DNA of 64,000 nucleotides from Bacillota bacterium. Lineage in GTDB: Bacteria; Bacillota; Clostridia; Oscillospirales; Ruminococcaceae. The stretch spans positions 186,001 to 250,000 of the forward strand of contig JAEZTV010000034.1 of NCBI GenBank assembly GCA_023421245.1, written 5' to 3'. The translations under genes were made by a program, and so were the position numbers. The notes beneath the pieces are model-generated. The model was not told where the DNA came from and searched no databases. It saw only the letters and a list, made by a program, of their open reading frames with translations. Within the stretch, counting starts at the first letter, position 1. Each line of letters opens with the position of its first letter. This document shows positions 26,283 through 36,367 of this stretch, piece after piece.

Positions 26283-28445
26283 TTATTTTCCCGTTCTGGT
26301 AACGGAGGACACACTATCAATCCTCGAAAGGTTTGCCATAACATTTTGCAGCTGTTCTCTGCCGGAGATTGCTATGGTGACGTGGATTCCGACATACCCG
26401 TCCTTTAGTTCACGCGCATTGAGCTCATGTATCTGCAGATGCATGTTGGATAACGCAACCGTCACATCCGCAATCATTCCCGCGCGGTCATGTGCCAAAA
26501 TCTCGATGGTGGATTTAAAGGTTTCCTTTACCTCATCGGACCATTCAACGTTTACCCAGCGTTCCGGCTGATCGCCCTTTTCAAGCGAAGAGACCACATT
26601 GATGCAGTCGCGTTTATGCACCGAAACACCGTAGCCGCGTGTAACAAAGCCGGTGATATCATCGCCGGGCAACGGATTGCAGCACTGTGCAAACTTTACA
26701 AGACAGCCTTCAATCTCCTCCACCACAACGCCGCTCGATACGGTTTTTGAGTGTTTTTTCACTGCAGTTTGGAGGTTGACCTCAACAGGTTTGTACTGCT
26801 TAAGATAGTCGTCCTTAATACGGGACATAATTTTGGAAAGCGAAATTCCGCCATAGCCGATGGCGGCGTATAGCTCTTCCACGCCGGCACAGTGCTGGCG
26901 TTTAGCAAGCTCCCCAATAAAACTGTCGTAATCTTCTTCCGGCACGCGAATTGCGTTACGGCGAAACTCGCGCTCCAACTCCGCGCGGCCTTCCGCTATG
27001 TTTTCTTCACGTCGCTCTTTTTTAAACCATGAGCGTATCTTGCTGCGTGCCTCACTAGTTTTTACTATCTTAAGCCAATCACGGCTTGGACCGCGGCCTG
27101 GGGTGTTGCTTGTAAGAATATCAACAATCTGGCCCGTTTTAACCACACTGTCGATCGAAACCATGCGGCCGTCAACCTTAGCGCCGATCATACGGTTGCC
27201 AACCTCGCTGTGGATGGCATAGGCGAAATCGATGACAGTAGAGCCTGCAGGCAGTGATTTAACATCACCTTTTGGGGTGAATACAAACACATCCTCGGGT
27301 GAGAGGTCGGTTTTAATGGTACGGACAATCTCCTCAACATCCTCGCTCTGCGATTCGAGCAGCTTGCGAATCCATGCCAAGCGATCTTCAAGCTTATCCT
27401 TACCCTGCATGCCGGCCTTGTATTTCCAGTGCGCGGCAATACCGTATTCGGCAGTGTGGTGCATATCCCATGTTCGAATCTGAATCTCAAACGGAACGCC
27501 CTCTTTGTCGATGACGGTAGTGTGCAGCGATTGATACATGTTGGGTTTTGGGGTCGAAATATAGTCTTTAAACCGCTTGGGGATCGGTGTAAACATATCG
27601 TGAATGATACCAAGAATGTTATAACAATCAATCACCGTGTCAACAATAATGCGCACGGCATAGATGTCGTATATCTCTTCAAACGACCGTCCCTGCATAT
27701 AAACCTTGCGGTATATGCCGTAGATGCTCTTGACTCTGCCCTCCAAAAATATCTGCATGTTATCCGTCGACATGCGCTCGTTAATGCGATGCATAATGTG
27801 AACCAAAAAACGGGAACGTTCTTCTTTGTGCAGCTTGAGCGCGGTATCAATCTCTGCATACGCGATAGGGTCAAGATGCTTGAGGGAGATGTCCTCAAGC
27901 TCCTCTTTAAACGCGCGGATACCAAGGCGGTGCGCAATCGGTGCATATACCTCCATCGTTTCAAGCGCTTTGTCCCGCTGTTTTTGCGGCGGCATTGCAT
28001 CGATGGTGCGCATGTTGTGAAGACGATCCGCAAGCTTGATGATAATAACACGGATATCTTGGCTCATGGCAAGCAGCATCTTACGGATATTCTCCGCCTG
28101 CTGCTCCTCGCGGGATGAGTAAGGGATTTTGCCAAGCTTTGTTACCCCGCTGACCAAAACCGCAACATCCCTGCCAAACATCTGCGTTACTTCCTCGTGG
28201 GTGACATGGGTGTCCTCAACCACATCGTGCAACAGTGCGGCAATCAGTGATTCGTTATCCATGCCAAGTTCAATTAAAAGCATTGCAACGCTGGCCGGAT
28301 GAATAATATACATCTCGCCCGATACACGCTTTTGCCCCTTGTGCGATACGCGTGCAAACTCATATGCTTTTGCAATTAAATCCCTGTCATACTGCTTTTC
28401 ACTTTTATCCAAACAGGCGAGCAGGTCGTATAAAATCTTATCCAC
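26283..28445 (-). CDS. rel: Bifunctional (p)ppGpp synthetase/hydrolase Rel
   Basis: 720 residues with the full long-RSH layout. An HD hydrolase domain comes first (HDVVEDT, His73-Asp74, with SHKGQKR earlier). The synthetase domain contains RFKDYIS and the ATP-binding region. TGS follows (VFTPKGDVKSLPAGSTVIDFAY), then a zinc-finger region (FAQCCNPLPGDDITGFVTRGYGVSVH) and a C-terminal ACT domain. Intact hydrolase and synthetase motifs indicate both activities. Start GTG at 28445 with AAGGAT upstream. recJ ends 46 bases upstream, and dtd follows. Confidence 0.96.
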   Translation of the reverse strand: MDKILYDLLACLDKSEKQYDRDLIAKAYEFARVSHKGQKRVSGEMYIIHPASVAMLLIELGMDNESLIAALLHDVVEDTHVTHEEVTQMFGRDVAVLVSGVTKLGKIPYSSREEQQAENIRKMLLAMSQDIRVIIIKLADRLHNMRTIDAMPPQKQRDKALETMEVYAPIAHRLGIRAFKEELEDISLKHLDPIAYAEIDTALKLHKEERSRFLVHIMHRINERMSTDNMQIFLEGRVKSIYGIYRKVYMQGRSFEEIYDIYAVRIIVDTVIDCYNILGIIHDMFTPIPKRFKDYISTPKPNMYQSLHTTVIDKEGVPFEIQIRTWDMHHTAEYGIAAHWKYKAGMQGKDKLEDRLAWIRKLLESQSEDVEEIVRTIKTDLSPEDVFVFTPKGDVKSLPAGSTVIDFAYAIHSEVGNRMIGAKVDGRMVSIDSVVKTGQIVDILTSNTPGRGPSRDWLKIVKTSEARSKIRSWFKKERREENIAEGRAELEREFRRNAIRVPEEDYDSFIGELAKRQHCAGVEELYAAIGYGGISLSKIMSRIKDDYLKQYKPVEVNLQTAVKKHSKTVSSGVVVEEIEGCLVKFAQCCNPLPGDDITGFVTRGYGVSVHKRDCINVVSSLEKGDQPERWVNVEWSDEVKETFKSTIEILAHDRAGMIADVTVALSNMHLQIHELNARELKDGYVGIHVTIAISGREQLQNVMANLSRIDSVSSVTRTGK

Positions 28446-28490
28446 AATCAGTCACCAATCCTTTGGCTGGATACGCGATAAAACGATATA

Positions 28491-30536
28491 TCATTTTGCG
28501 CCAAGAAGGCGCTGCATGGTTTCAGACTTTAACAAGTCGGTCTTTGGCGCGTCCTTCACAATAGAGATGCATACTGCATTACGGTCAATATAAATACGGA
28601 TTACCCCCAGCTCACTTAACACTTTCACCGCATTCTTGGTCTTGCCATAGTTTGATAGCGCACTGGCGGCAAACTGAGGGAAATTGCAGGTATATGCTTG
28701 TTTTTGCGCAATCGTTCGATAGATTACGGCAATATCCTCACGGGTGGGTGTTATCATATCAATTTCCGACGGAGTAAGCTGTTCATCGTTCCAGTAGCGT
28801 TCACAAAGCTCGCGAGATAAAAAGTACTCATCCTGCATAAAGGAGGATGGGCGAATATCCTTTAGCTTAATCGAGACACTTTCACGCCCCTGATAATGGT
28901 TAATGTCACACACTGCTGTTGCATCAATAATATCGCCCTTCGCGTAAGCAAACTCCTGCGGTGTGGTTGCAAACAGCAGGGCATTGACCCGCCGGGTGTC
29001 TTTTTCCAGCAGCAAACGAAGGTGTTTTCCGCCGCCGATTGCGGCAATATCGCAGATTGTCATACCCAAAAAAGCGAAGCGCACCGGCTCATTGGAACAA
29101 CCAAACGGCTCAAGTAATTCCAACTGCTTTAGCTGCTCAACCGAGATATCGGCAGGGTTGCAAACAACATCCACGGTAACGCTACCCACCGGCATTACAG
29201 CATAGTTTGTGCGGCAATACTCCTCCAACCTTTCGCAAAAAGCAGAAAAATCACAAGCCTTCAGCGTAAATCCGCCTGCCGCTTCGTGTCCTCCGTAGTG
29301 CACAAGCAGATCGTTGCAGGAAACAAGTGCATCAAACACAGAAAAACCCGTAACCCCTCTTGCCGAGCCGCGCGCAAAAATGCCCTCTATGCACACAACA
29401 AATGCAGGCTTAGCCAGACGCTGGGCAAGTCTTGCCGCAGCTATTCCCGCAACGCCGGGGTGCCAGCCCTCTTTTGCAATTACCGCCGCCCGTTTTTGTG
29501 AAAAGGCAGGCCGTTTCATCAGCTCATCTTCAATATCAGCAAACAGCGCGGCATCCAGTTCCTTGCGTATGCTGTTGTTTTCGGTAATCTTTTCCGCAAT
29601 CGCCTGTGCCTCCATGTAATCATCGGTAATCAGCATGCGCAGGGCATCCACCGCAAGCCCCAACCGCCCAGCTGCATTGATGCGCGGTACAAGCATGTAT
29701 GCAACCGCAGCCGAAGTAACGGCTTGCGGAGCAATCTCACAAAGCTCCATTAACGCTGACAGTCCTGCATTTTGTGTGCTGGCAAGGTTTAGCAACCCTT
29801 GACGGACAAGGATTCGGTTCTCTCCAATAAGCGGCACGACATCGGCGATCGTTCCGATCGCCGCAAGATCGGCACAAAAATCAAACACCTCGTTATAATC
29901 GCCGCCATGTAAGGCAGCAACCAGTTTAAGCGCTATGCCTGCACCGCATAGATGCTTAAACGCGCTGGGGCAATCATCTCTATGCGGATTTACCACTGCA
30001 CATGCATTGGGCAGTACGTTCTTTGGCTTATGGTGGTCGGTTACAATTACATCAATTCCAAGGCTATTGGCGTAATCTATCTCATCGACGGCAGAAATAC
30101 CGTTATCCACCGTAATAATCAGTGAAACATCTCCATCCGCAAGACTTTGCACTGCTTCTCGGTTCATACCATAGCCTTCATCCTCACGCGATGGTATATA
30201 ATATGTAACCTGCGCACCCGACGCTTCAAGGTAGAGGTATAAGATTGCAGTTGCGGTTACCCCATCCGCATCGTAGTCACCATATACGGCAACGCGCTCC
30301 TCATTCTCAATTGCCGTTTCAATACGCGCGCACGCCTTGTTCATATCAATCAATTCAAATGGGTCGGCCAAAGCCTGTTCATCGTCAAGAAATTCCCGTA
30401 CGGCTCGTGCAGTACTAAAGCCGCGTGCCACAAATATATCCGAAAGCAAGGAAGACATACCGAGCTCGCGGGAGATTTCAAGGCTTGCATCCGGATCGGT
30501 TTTGGGCAGTATCCATTTGACAAGACCCAATGACAT
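28491..30536 (-). CDS. recJ: Single-stranded-DNA-specific exonuclease RecJ
   Basis: Degrades ssDNA 5'-3' in recombination and mismatch repair. About 681 residues. The DHH-phosphoesterase motifs are clear: VYGDYDADGVTAT, VDNGISAVDEI, TDHHKP and, in DHHA1, HYGGHEAAGGF. A RecJ-type OB fold follows and the C-terminal extension is intermediate in length. Start choice is uncertain: ATG at 30536 or 30545, or TTG at 30530, all lie around a GGGGGAG. It heads the recJ-rel-dtd-MBL-hemZ series. Confidence 0.95.
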   Translation of the reverse strand: MSLGLVKWILPKTDPDASLEISRELGMSSLLSDIFVARGFSTARAVREFLDDEQALADPFELIDMNKACARIETAIENEERVAVYGDYDADGVTATAILYLYLEASGAQVTYYIPSREDEGYGMNREAVQSLADGDVSLIITVDNGISAVDEIDYANSLGIDVIVTDHHKPKNVLPNACAVVNPHRDDCPSAFKHLCGAGIALKLVAALHGGDYNEVFDFCADLAAIGTIADVVPLIGENRILVRQGLLNLASTQNAGLSALMELCEIAPQAVTSAAVAYMLVPRINAAGRLGLAVDALRMLITDDYMEAQAIAEKITENNSIRKELDAALFADIEDELMKRPAFSQKRAAVIAKEGWHPGVAGIAAARLAQRLAKPAFVVCIEGIFARGSARGVTGFSVFDALVSCNDLLVHYGGHEAAGGFTLKACDFSAFCERLEEYCRTNYAVMPVGSVTVDVVCNPADISVEQLKQLELLEPFGCSNEPVRFAFLGMTICDIAAIGGGKHLRLLLEKDTRRVNALLFATTPQEFAYAKGDIIDATAVCDINHYQGRESVSIKLKDIRPSSFMQDEYFLSRELCERYWNDEQLTPSEIDMITPTREDIAVIYRTIAQKQAYTCNFPQFAASALSNYGKTKNAVKVLSELGVIRIYIDRNAVCISIVKDAPKTDLLKSETMQRLLGAK

Positions 30537-30692
30537 CTCCCCCATTTCTTGCTGTGACTATGCACGTTTTATGCTAATTTGGCAATAACCTGTCTAAACA
30601 TTTTAACATCTTGCAGCAAGTTATTCAACCTTTTTCGCCGGACAGCTTAATCGACAGTGCTAGGCAGCCAATTCAGCAAAGCAATAACAGCA

Positions 30693-32285
30693 TCATGCGG
30701 GCGGGCCGTGTTTTTGCATAATTGCTTGCGCTACGCGCAAACCGTCAACGGCGGCACTGATAATTCCACCGGCATACCCTGCACCCTCACCGCACGGATA
30801 AAGCCCCCGCACGGTGTCGGATTGAAGACTGTCGTCACGCACAATGCGCACAGGCGAAGAGGTTCTGGTCTCTACACCGGTCATTACCGCTTCTGGGTAA
30901 GCAAATGCGCGCATCTTTGTACTGAAGTTTATAAGCCCCAGCTTAAGCATATCCAGAACAAACGGCGGAAAGAGCTCGGCAAACTGTGCACCTGTGACGC
31001 CAAGTGCATAGCTGGGGTTCACCTTTCCAAGCTCGATGCCGGCTTTCCCTGTAAGAAAGCGTCCGACCGTTTGTGCTGGTGCTTTATACGCCCTGCCCCC
31101 TGCAACAAACGCCGCTTGCTCCAATCTGCGCTGAAACGCAATTCCCCCGAGCACACCGCCCTGATAATCGCCTGGTTCTACCCCTACCACGAGCGCGGCA
31201 TTCGCATTTACGGCATTGCGTGCGTATTCGCTCATACCGTTGGTTACCACCATTCCTTCCTCACTCGCGGCAGGAACCACAAAACCGCCCGGACACATGC
31301 AAAAGGTGTACACCCCTCTGCCACCGTGCCGGTGCGAAAGCTGGTATTCACCGCGGGGCAGCGCAGGATGCCCCGCCAGATCTCCATACAGGCTTTGGTC
31401 AATCTCACTTTGCAGATGCTCAATACGTACCCCTACCGAAAACGCCTTGGGCTGCATCACAACATCCATCTCATGCAACATCTCTACCGTATCGCGTGCG
31501 CTGTGTCCAATACAAAGGGCAAGCGCCTGGCAGGCAATCTCCGCCGTTTTGCTTGTACGGATGGCGGCAAGCTCACCTTGGCGTACCGTCAACGCATTGA
31601 TTGTGTGCTCAAACAGCACCGTGCCGCCCAACGAAATAATCTCATTGCGGATAGACTTTACCACACCGCGCAGATGATCGGTGCCGATGTGCGGCTTTGC
31701 CTTTTCCAAAATATCATCGGGTGCGCCGTGCGCGTGCAGCTCGCGCATTATATAATCACAGCGTGCATCACCGATGCGGGTAGTCAATTTTCCGTCCGAG
31801 AATGTACCCGCGCCTCCTTCGCCAAACTGAACGTTGCTTGAGGTGTTCAGGCCTTTCCCCTGCCAAAACGCATTGACAGCATCTATACGACGGTCAACAT
31901 CGCTGCCACGTTCCACTACAATGGGGCGATAGCCGTGCCGTGCAAGCACCAGTGCGCAAAACATTCCGGCGGGGCCAAACCCCGCTACTACGGGCGGGTG
32001 CCGCATTGGCTCCTGCGCACAGAAAAACTCCGGCTCACGATACTGCTTTATAACCGCACCGCAAGCCTTTGCGCGGGCGGAGTAACGGTGCTCGTTCTCT
32101 ACTGCAACGCCAACAGAATATACAAGCCTAATGTGAGCCTGTTTTCGCGCATCGACCGATACTTTTGAAATATATGCTCTCTGAACATCGGTTTCGGATA
32201 GCCCAAGCAGCCTGCAGGCCTTTGTAATTGCGTCCGCTCGCGGCTGATTTAAGTTAAGAGAAATATTCGGTACAATAATTGCCAT
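30693..32285 (-). CDS. FAD-dependent dehydrogenase (COG2509-like)
   Basis: 530 residues. An N-terminal ferredoxin-like domain of about 95 residues precedes the dinucleotide fold VAGFGPAGMFCAL. This is followed by VVERGSDVDRR, FGEGGAGTFSDGKLTTR (a hallmark of this family) and a C-terminal CGEGAGYAGGIISAAVDG FAD loop. The family is widespread in anaerobes and annotated as uncharacterised FAD-dependent dehydrogenase; the reaction is not established. ATG at 32285 behind GGAAAGGTG; the frame open to 32408 has no conserved residues there. It is monocistronic by position. Confidence 0.88.
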   Translation of the reverse strand: MAIIVPNISLNLNQPRADAITKACRLLGLSETDVQRAYISKVSVDARKQAHIRLVYSVGVAVENEHRYSARAKACGAVIKQYREPEFFCAQEPMRHPPVVAGFGPAGMFCALVLARHGYRPIVVERGSDVDRRIDAVNAFWQGKGLNTSSNVQFGEGGAGTFSDGKLTTRIGDARCDYIMRELHAHGAPDDILEKAKPHIGTDHLRGVVKSIRNEIISLGGTVLFEHTINALTVRQGELAAIRTSKTAEIACQALALCIGHSARDTVEMLHEMDVVMQPKAFSVGVRIEHLQSEIDQSLYGDLAGHPALPRGEYQLSHRHGGRGVYTFCMCPGGFVVPAASEEGMVVTNGMSEYARNAVNANAALVVGVEPGDYQGGVLGGIAFQRRLEQAAFVAGGRAYKAPAQTVGRFLTGKAGIELGKVNPSYALGVTGAQFAELFPPFVLDMLKLGLINFSTKMRAFAYPEAVMTGVETRTSSPVRIVRDDSLQSDTVRGLYPCGEGAGYAGGIISAAVDGLRVAQAIMQKHGPPA

Positions 32286-32410
32286 TGCCGTAACCGCACC
32301 TTTCCGGCTTAGTTTGTGTGGTATTTGTCTTGCAACAAAAAGAAGGTTTAAAGTATTTGCATCTATGTACATTGTCCGAATTTGGATTATTTTATTCGAA
32401 CAATACAAAT

Positions 32411-32440
32411 GGGAGCCTGACCATGGCAGGTCGGGCTCCC
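32411..32440 (-). terminator. Probable terminator of cdaA-cdaR
   Basis: A 12-bp stem (32411-32422 with 32429-32440, one G-T pair) around a 6-base loop begins 15 bases past the cdaR stop. The minus-strand tail ATTTGTATT is only moderately T-rich. Confidence 0.7.
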
Positions 32441-32454
32441 CACAACGCTGTGTT

Positions 32455-33723
32455 CTATTTTTCCCGAACAGAGATTACCGCAGAATAATCACCATATGCC
32501 CATACAGTATCGCGCGATGGAATGACAATCTGTACCGGAACATTGTGTTGGCTTCCCGTACCAAGATCACGAACAGAGAGATCAACCTCCGCAACGATAT
32601 CTCCGGAGGTAATCTGGTCGAGAATATCGGCAGGCCCTACGATAACAACATTATTGATGGTTTTTGTGACAAGAGAAATATCATAATTAGCTGGCTCGTT
32701 TACGATGTTAATAGTCTTTACGTTGAACTTGCGTGTTTCATAGTTTGCAAAGGAAAAATCAACCTTAACCGAGCTGAAGTCGTCCATGTTTACAAAGCCT
32801 TCTTGCAATTCAACATCAAACTCAAACATACTGTCCGGCTTTAATTTCCTGAAGTCAAGATACCCAATGCTAATTTTAGTAAGAGAATCTATCGTTTCAG
32901 CCGGTCCTGCTACTTGAATACGGCTGTCAGATAGGGTATAAAGAAGCTTTTCAAGGGAGAAACTTTTGGGTATGTTGGTAAAATCAAGCTCTATCGGCAG
33001 CGTCTTTTGCTTGAGCACACGAACGGTAACATCTGCGCGCTCCCGATCCAACTTGAGATTGGACATATCCACCGGCTGGTTCATTACATCGTATAAAACA
33101 ATATTGCCGCTGTCAATATAGGTTTTATCCACCGTATCGGGCAGTTCCGGTTCCACCATGCATTTTGCAACACGCGCAATATCGGTTTCCGGCCCCGAAA
33201 TCGTTACCTCGCCCGGGGTAATATAATGTTCCTCCATGATATACCCGCCAGGAACCGAGATAAAGGAAAGATCCACCGAAAGCGGCATCTTTTTCGTAAT
33301 GTACTTATCAAACCGCGCCTTCACCATAATAGGCGAAGTGGGCTGTACGATATCATAGTCTGTGTTTTGGAACCTTTTACCAACCTGTACTTCAAGCTCG
33401 TAAGTGCCCGGGGCATCCACTCCAAACAATGAAACAGTGGCGATAAAATCATCCGGCGTAAGCTCCGAAACGGTAAGACGGTTGCCAACAACCTTAATAT
33501 CCACCAGCTTTTCATCAACCGATATCACGCTAAGCCCTATCTTTTCAAGGCTTGTACTGTCAAAGGTAACCGGAATACCGATAATCTGCCGGGGCCGGTC
33601 AGGGTCTAGTACATTAACAACATACGCCCACACAATGATTCCCAAAATGATAGAAAGAACCATCAGTATCCTGTCGTTATATAACAGTTTGCGAATACCA
33701 AACTTTCTCATCTTCACCTTCAT
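32455..33723 (-). CDS. cdaR: CdaA regulatory protein CdaR (YbbR domains)
   Basis: 422 residues. A cytoplasmic basic start is followed by one membrane helix (about residues 20-37, ILMVLSIILGIIVWAYVVN) and then an extracytoplasmic region. There about four YbbR repeats can be seen, each with a phrase like GPETDI or GPAETI. CdaR binds the membrane-bound cyclase CdaA and modulates cyclic di-AMP synthesis. Start ATG at 33723 overlaps the cdaA stop as ATGA, so translation is coupled. The glmM gene usual downstream in Bacillota is absent here; a terminator follows. Confidence 0.93.
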   Translation of the reverse strand: MKVKMRKFGIRKLLYNDRILMVLSIILGIIVWAYVVNVLDPDRPRQIIGIPVTFDSTSLEKIGLSVISVDEKLVDIKVVGNRLTVSELTPDDFIATVSLFGVDAPGTYELEVQVGKRFQNTDYDIVQPTSPIMVKARFDKYITKKMPLSVDLSFISVPGGYIMEEHYITPGEVTISGPETDIARVAKCMVEPELPDTVDKTYIDSGNIVLYDVMNQPVDMSNLKLDRERADVTVRVLKQKTLPIELDFTNIPKSFSLEKLLYTLSDSRIQVAGPAETIDSLTKISIGYLDFRKLKPDSMFEFDVELQEGFVNMDDFSSVKVDFSFANYETRKFNVKTINIVNEPANYDISLVTKTINNVVIVGPADILDQITSGDIVAEVDLSVRDLGTGSQHNVPVQIVIPSRDTVWAYGDYSAVISVREK

Positions 33724-34586
33724 TTTGACTTCCCTTTCCAAAACGACGGTCGTCTCTCCGCAAGCTCGGACAGTTTGTTGGTAAACAAGGATTTTTCCAG
33801 CCGCTCCGCCAATGCGGCGGAATCGTAATTACGAATAAGCTTGCCGTTTTCGGCAACCGAGATTGCACCCGTTTCTTCCGACACTACAATGATGACAGCA
33901 TCAGAGTTTTCACTCATTCCAAGAGCCGCGCGATGACGCGTGCCAAGGGTTTTACTGATGGACTGGTTGTCCGATATCGGAAGAAAACAGCCCGCCGCAT
34001 ACAGCTTGCCGTTTCGAATAATCAATGCTCCATCGTGCAGCGGAGAGTTTGGAAAAAACACGTTTGTAATAAGCTCCGTGCTCGCATCCGCATCAATGAC
34101 CGTGCCGGATTTAATGATCTCGCCAAGCTTTGTTTCGCGCTCAAGAACAATCAGGGCACCAATCTTCTGGCGAGAAAGAGAAATAGCGCTCTCGCATATT
34201 GCAAGGATGGCAGCGCGCCAGCGCCGCTCCTGCTCGTCCTCATCTTCGTCGCTTGGCGCAAACATAGTAAGGCCGATCTTTGTACGCCCCACCTGCTCCA
34301 GTGCGCGACGCAGTTCCGGCTGAAATACAACCACGAGTGCAGTTACGCCGAGAGACAGTAAGTTCTTAAGCAAATAGCTCATTGTGGTCAGCTTAAATAT
34401 ATCCACCAAGAAATAACCAACGGCGAGCAGAAAGAATCCCTTTACCAGTTGTTCTGCGCGTGTATCACGTACAAGCTTGATAATCTTGTAGATAAGATAG
34501 GACACTATCGCAACATCCAAAAAATCAGAAAACTCAATGGTGTCCGCCCATCGCACGATGTTATTCCATATTGTTGATAGTTCCAT
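33720..34586 (-). CDS. cdaA: Diadenylate cyclase CdaA
   Basis: 288 residues. Three membrane segments (about 22-38, 50-64, 72-90) come before the DAC domain. Catalytic motifs are DGA at 185-187 and RHR at 217-219, both intact. It makes cyclic di-AMP from two ATP, controlling potassium and osmotic balance. Start ATG at 34586 after GGAAAGGCG. It has its own promoter about 190 bases upstream and is followed by cdaR with a four-base overlap. Confidence 0.96.
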   Translation of the reverse strand: MELSTIWNNIVRWADTIEFSDFLDVAIVSYLIYKIIKLVRDTRAEQLVKGFFLLAVGYFLVDIFKLTTMSYLLKNLLSLGVTALVVVFQPELRRALEQVGRTKIGLTMFAPSDEDEDEQERRWRAAILAICESAISLSRQKIGALIVLERETKLGEIIKSGTVIDADASTELITNVFFPNSPLHDGALIIRNGKLYAAGCFLPISDNQSISKTLGTRHRAALGMSENSDAVIIVVSEETGAISVAENGKLIRNYDSAALAERLEKSLFTNKLSELAERRPSFWKGKSK

Positions 34587-34774
34587 TAAACGACCACGCC
34601 TTTCCGAAATTACACCGAACGGCATAAGTCCGAATCAAAAGAATATGTGTATGCTATACAAATCACGCGAAATACCACATCAAGTACCGGCTGCGGCATA
34701 CTATGTACCCACAGCAAACCAACAAAAAACGGCTGGGTTTGTCATGCGAATTTGTCCACCGTGTGGTTATTCCT

Positions 34775-34802
34775 ATTGTAGCATATTTGTTGGTGATTGC
34801 AA
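34775..34802 (-). promoter_or_regulatory. Promoter of cdaA-cdaR
   Basis: Minus strand: TTGCAA (34802-34797), 16 bases, TACAAT (34780-34775) with an extended TGC before it. It leaves a leader of roughly 180 bases before the cdaA ATG at 34586; nothing recognisable was seen in that leader. Confidence 0.7.
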
Positions 34803-34880
34803 TGCCAAATAATGACCACTCAGCATATAAAAGCAAATCCTTTTTGCCTTTTTGTCATACATTGCATCAGCAAAATTGAA

Positions 34881-36011
34881 TTAACGCAGCCGCTTAATCT
34901 CATATACAAGCTGTAAAACCTGTTCCTGCGTATTGTACACCGAAAAACTCGCACGCACAGCACCAAAATCGCCTGTTTTAAGCTTTTGATGCGCAAGCGG
35001 TGTACAGTGGTATCCCCCTCGAAGCGCGTAGCCCCGCTTGCTCAGTTCCTCAACCACAATTTCACTCTTGTGGTCGTCTACATTAAAGCAGAGTACCGGA
35101 AGATGCGACCCCCATTCCGGCCGCTGTGTGTATAGCTTTATTCCCTTTACACGGGTCAGCAAGTCGTACAGTATCTGTGCAAGACTTAGTTCGTGGCGAT
35201 AGATGCGGTCGTGACCCATGGACGCTACAAACCGCATCCCTTCACAAAGGCCCATAATGCCATAGGTGTTAAGCGTTCCGCTTTCCAGGCGCTCCGGCAT
35301 CACCGGAGGCTGTTCCTTGAGATAGGATTGGCTGCCGGTTCCCCCCTCAATGATTGTTGCAAGGCTTTCGCCCAATGAAGTAATCAACATTCCTGTACCC
35401 GGTGGACCGTATAGTCCCTTGTGCCCCGGCATACATAGGAAATCCGCCTTGTTTAGCGATGAGCGTCGTATCCCAGCCGACTGCGCAAGATCAAGCAACA
35501 AAAGAAGCCCGTGCTTGCGGCACAAATCAAACAGCGCATCGCAAGGCAGCATAATACCACACAGATTTGAGCCTGCGGTGCATGCAATCATCTTGGTTTT
35601 CGATGTAATCAGGCTTTCAAACGAGCGGATTGTTTTCTCATCGTCCCCCTCGAACGTTTCAGCGATAGAATAGGTTATCCCGCCGTCCTGCGAAAGGCGG
35701 TACACCGGCCGAAACACCGAGTTATGCTCAAGATCGGAGATTATAACGTGGGAACCTCTGGTTAGCGCTCCTTTAATCGCAATGTTAAGCGCTTGCGTGC
35801 AGTTTTGCGTAAATACCACATTATCAGGTTCGGCGTCAAGCAACTGTGCCGCCTGTTCCCTACATTCAAATACTTTTTTTGCCGTCTGCATAGAAAGACG
35901 ATGTCCGCTTCGCCCGGGATTTGCACCATAGTATTCGGCACATTCCCTAATTGCCCGCATTACCGATGCGGGCTTGTGCATCGTTGTTGCGGCGTTGTCA
36001 AAATACGTCAT
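34881..36011 (-). CDS. Class V aminotransferase, cysteine desulfurase-like
   Basis: 376 residues of fold-type I PLP enzyme. The PLP lysine is in MPGHKGLYGPPGTG (Lys198). The phosphate-binding N-terminal FDNAATTMHKP and a candidate persulfide cysteine in RGGYHCTPLAH (Cys336) are present. It resembles the EGA-type subgroup of cysteine desulfurase-like proteins (TIGR01977) often associated with selenium or sulfur handling rather than IscS/NifS. Its ATG at 36011 overlaps the stop of the DUF3343 gene as ATGA, tying the two functionally. No iscU/sufU or selD lies nearby. Confidence 0.88.
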   Translation of the reverse strand: MTYFDNAATTMHKPASVMRAIRECAEYYGANPGRSGHRLSMQTAKKVFECREQAAQLLDAEPDNVVFTQNCTQALNIAIKGALTRGSHVIISDLEHNSVFRPVYRLSQDGGITYSIAETFEGDDEKTIRSFESLITSKTKMIACTAGSNLCGIMLPCDALFDLCRKHGLLLLLDLAQSAGIRRSSLNKADFLCMPGHKGLYGPPGTGMLITSLGESLATIIEGGTGSQSYLKEQPPVMPERLESGTLNTYGIMGLCEGMRFVASMGHDRIYRHELSLAQILYDLLTRVKGIKLYTQRPEWGSHLPVLCFNVDDHKSEIVVEELSKRGYALRGGYHCTPLAHQKLKTGDFGAVRASFSVYNTQEQVLQLVYEIKRLR

Positions 36012-36232
36012 ACTCCATCATCCTTCACCGCGTTATGAAAGGGAATATTCATACGGGTTAACTGGTCTACCACCATGTCAAACCGTGAGTTGATGCGTAT
36101 GGTATATTGACATCCGTTGTGTGTTCTATCCTGCGCTTTTTTTATTTCTGTCCGGATTCCATTGCGCTGCAACAGGCTTTGCGCCTTCATTGCATAGGTA
36201 ACCGTAGAAAAGGTGAGTAATCCGCCTTGCAT
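36008..36232 (-). CDS. DUF3343 protein, putative Se/S carrier-like
   Basis: 74 residues. The pattern TFSTVTYAMKAQSLLQRNGI, a basic middle and NGCQYTIRI with Cys41 fit DUF3343 (Pfam Se_S_carrier-like). A single conserved cysteine would be suited to accept a persulfide or selenide. ATG at 36232 after AAGGAG. The four-base overlap with the cysteine desulfurase-like gene downstream suggests that the enzyme loads this small protein; this is inference, not shown in any family member I can cite. Confidence 0.8.
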   Translation of the reverse strand: MQGGLLTFSTVTYAMKAQSLLQRNGIRTEIKKAQDRTHNGCQYTIRINSRFDMVVDQLTRMNIPFHNAVKDDGV

Positions 36233-36367
36233 ATTTTATACACTCCTTTGCCGGACGATAATGAACAACGATTTGACTAGAAATCGCCATAGTTCATCTT
36301 ATGCCAAACAAGAGGAGTTGCAACATAAATTGCTGATATCCAGCATAGCAGAGGGTATGCCGCAGCG

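Noticed and set aside
28437..28445. DnaA-box-like TTATCCACA, with a similar one near 47162
   Set aside because: Single copies inside coding regions (start of rel, middle of rarA); no cluster and no AT-rich unwinding region, so no origin.
30657..31841. 394-codon open frame on the plus strand
   Set aside because: It is antisense to the FAD-dependent dehydrogenase, which has clear FAD motifs; the frame is His/Arg/Ala rich and matches no family.
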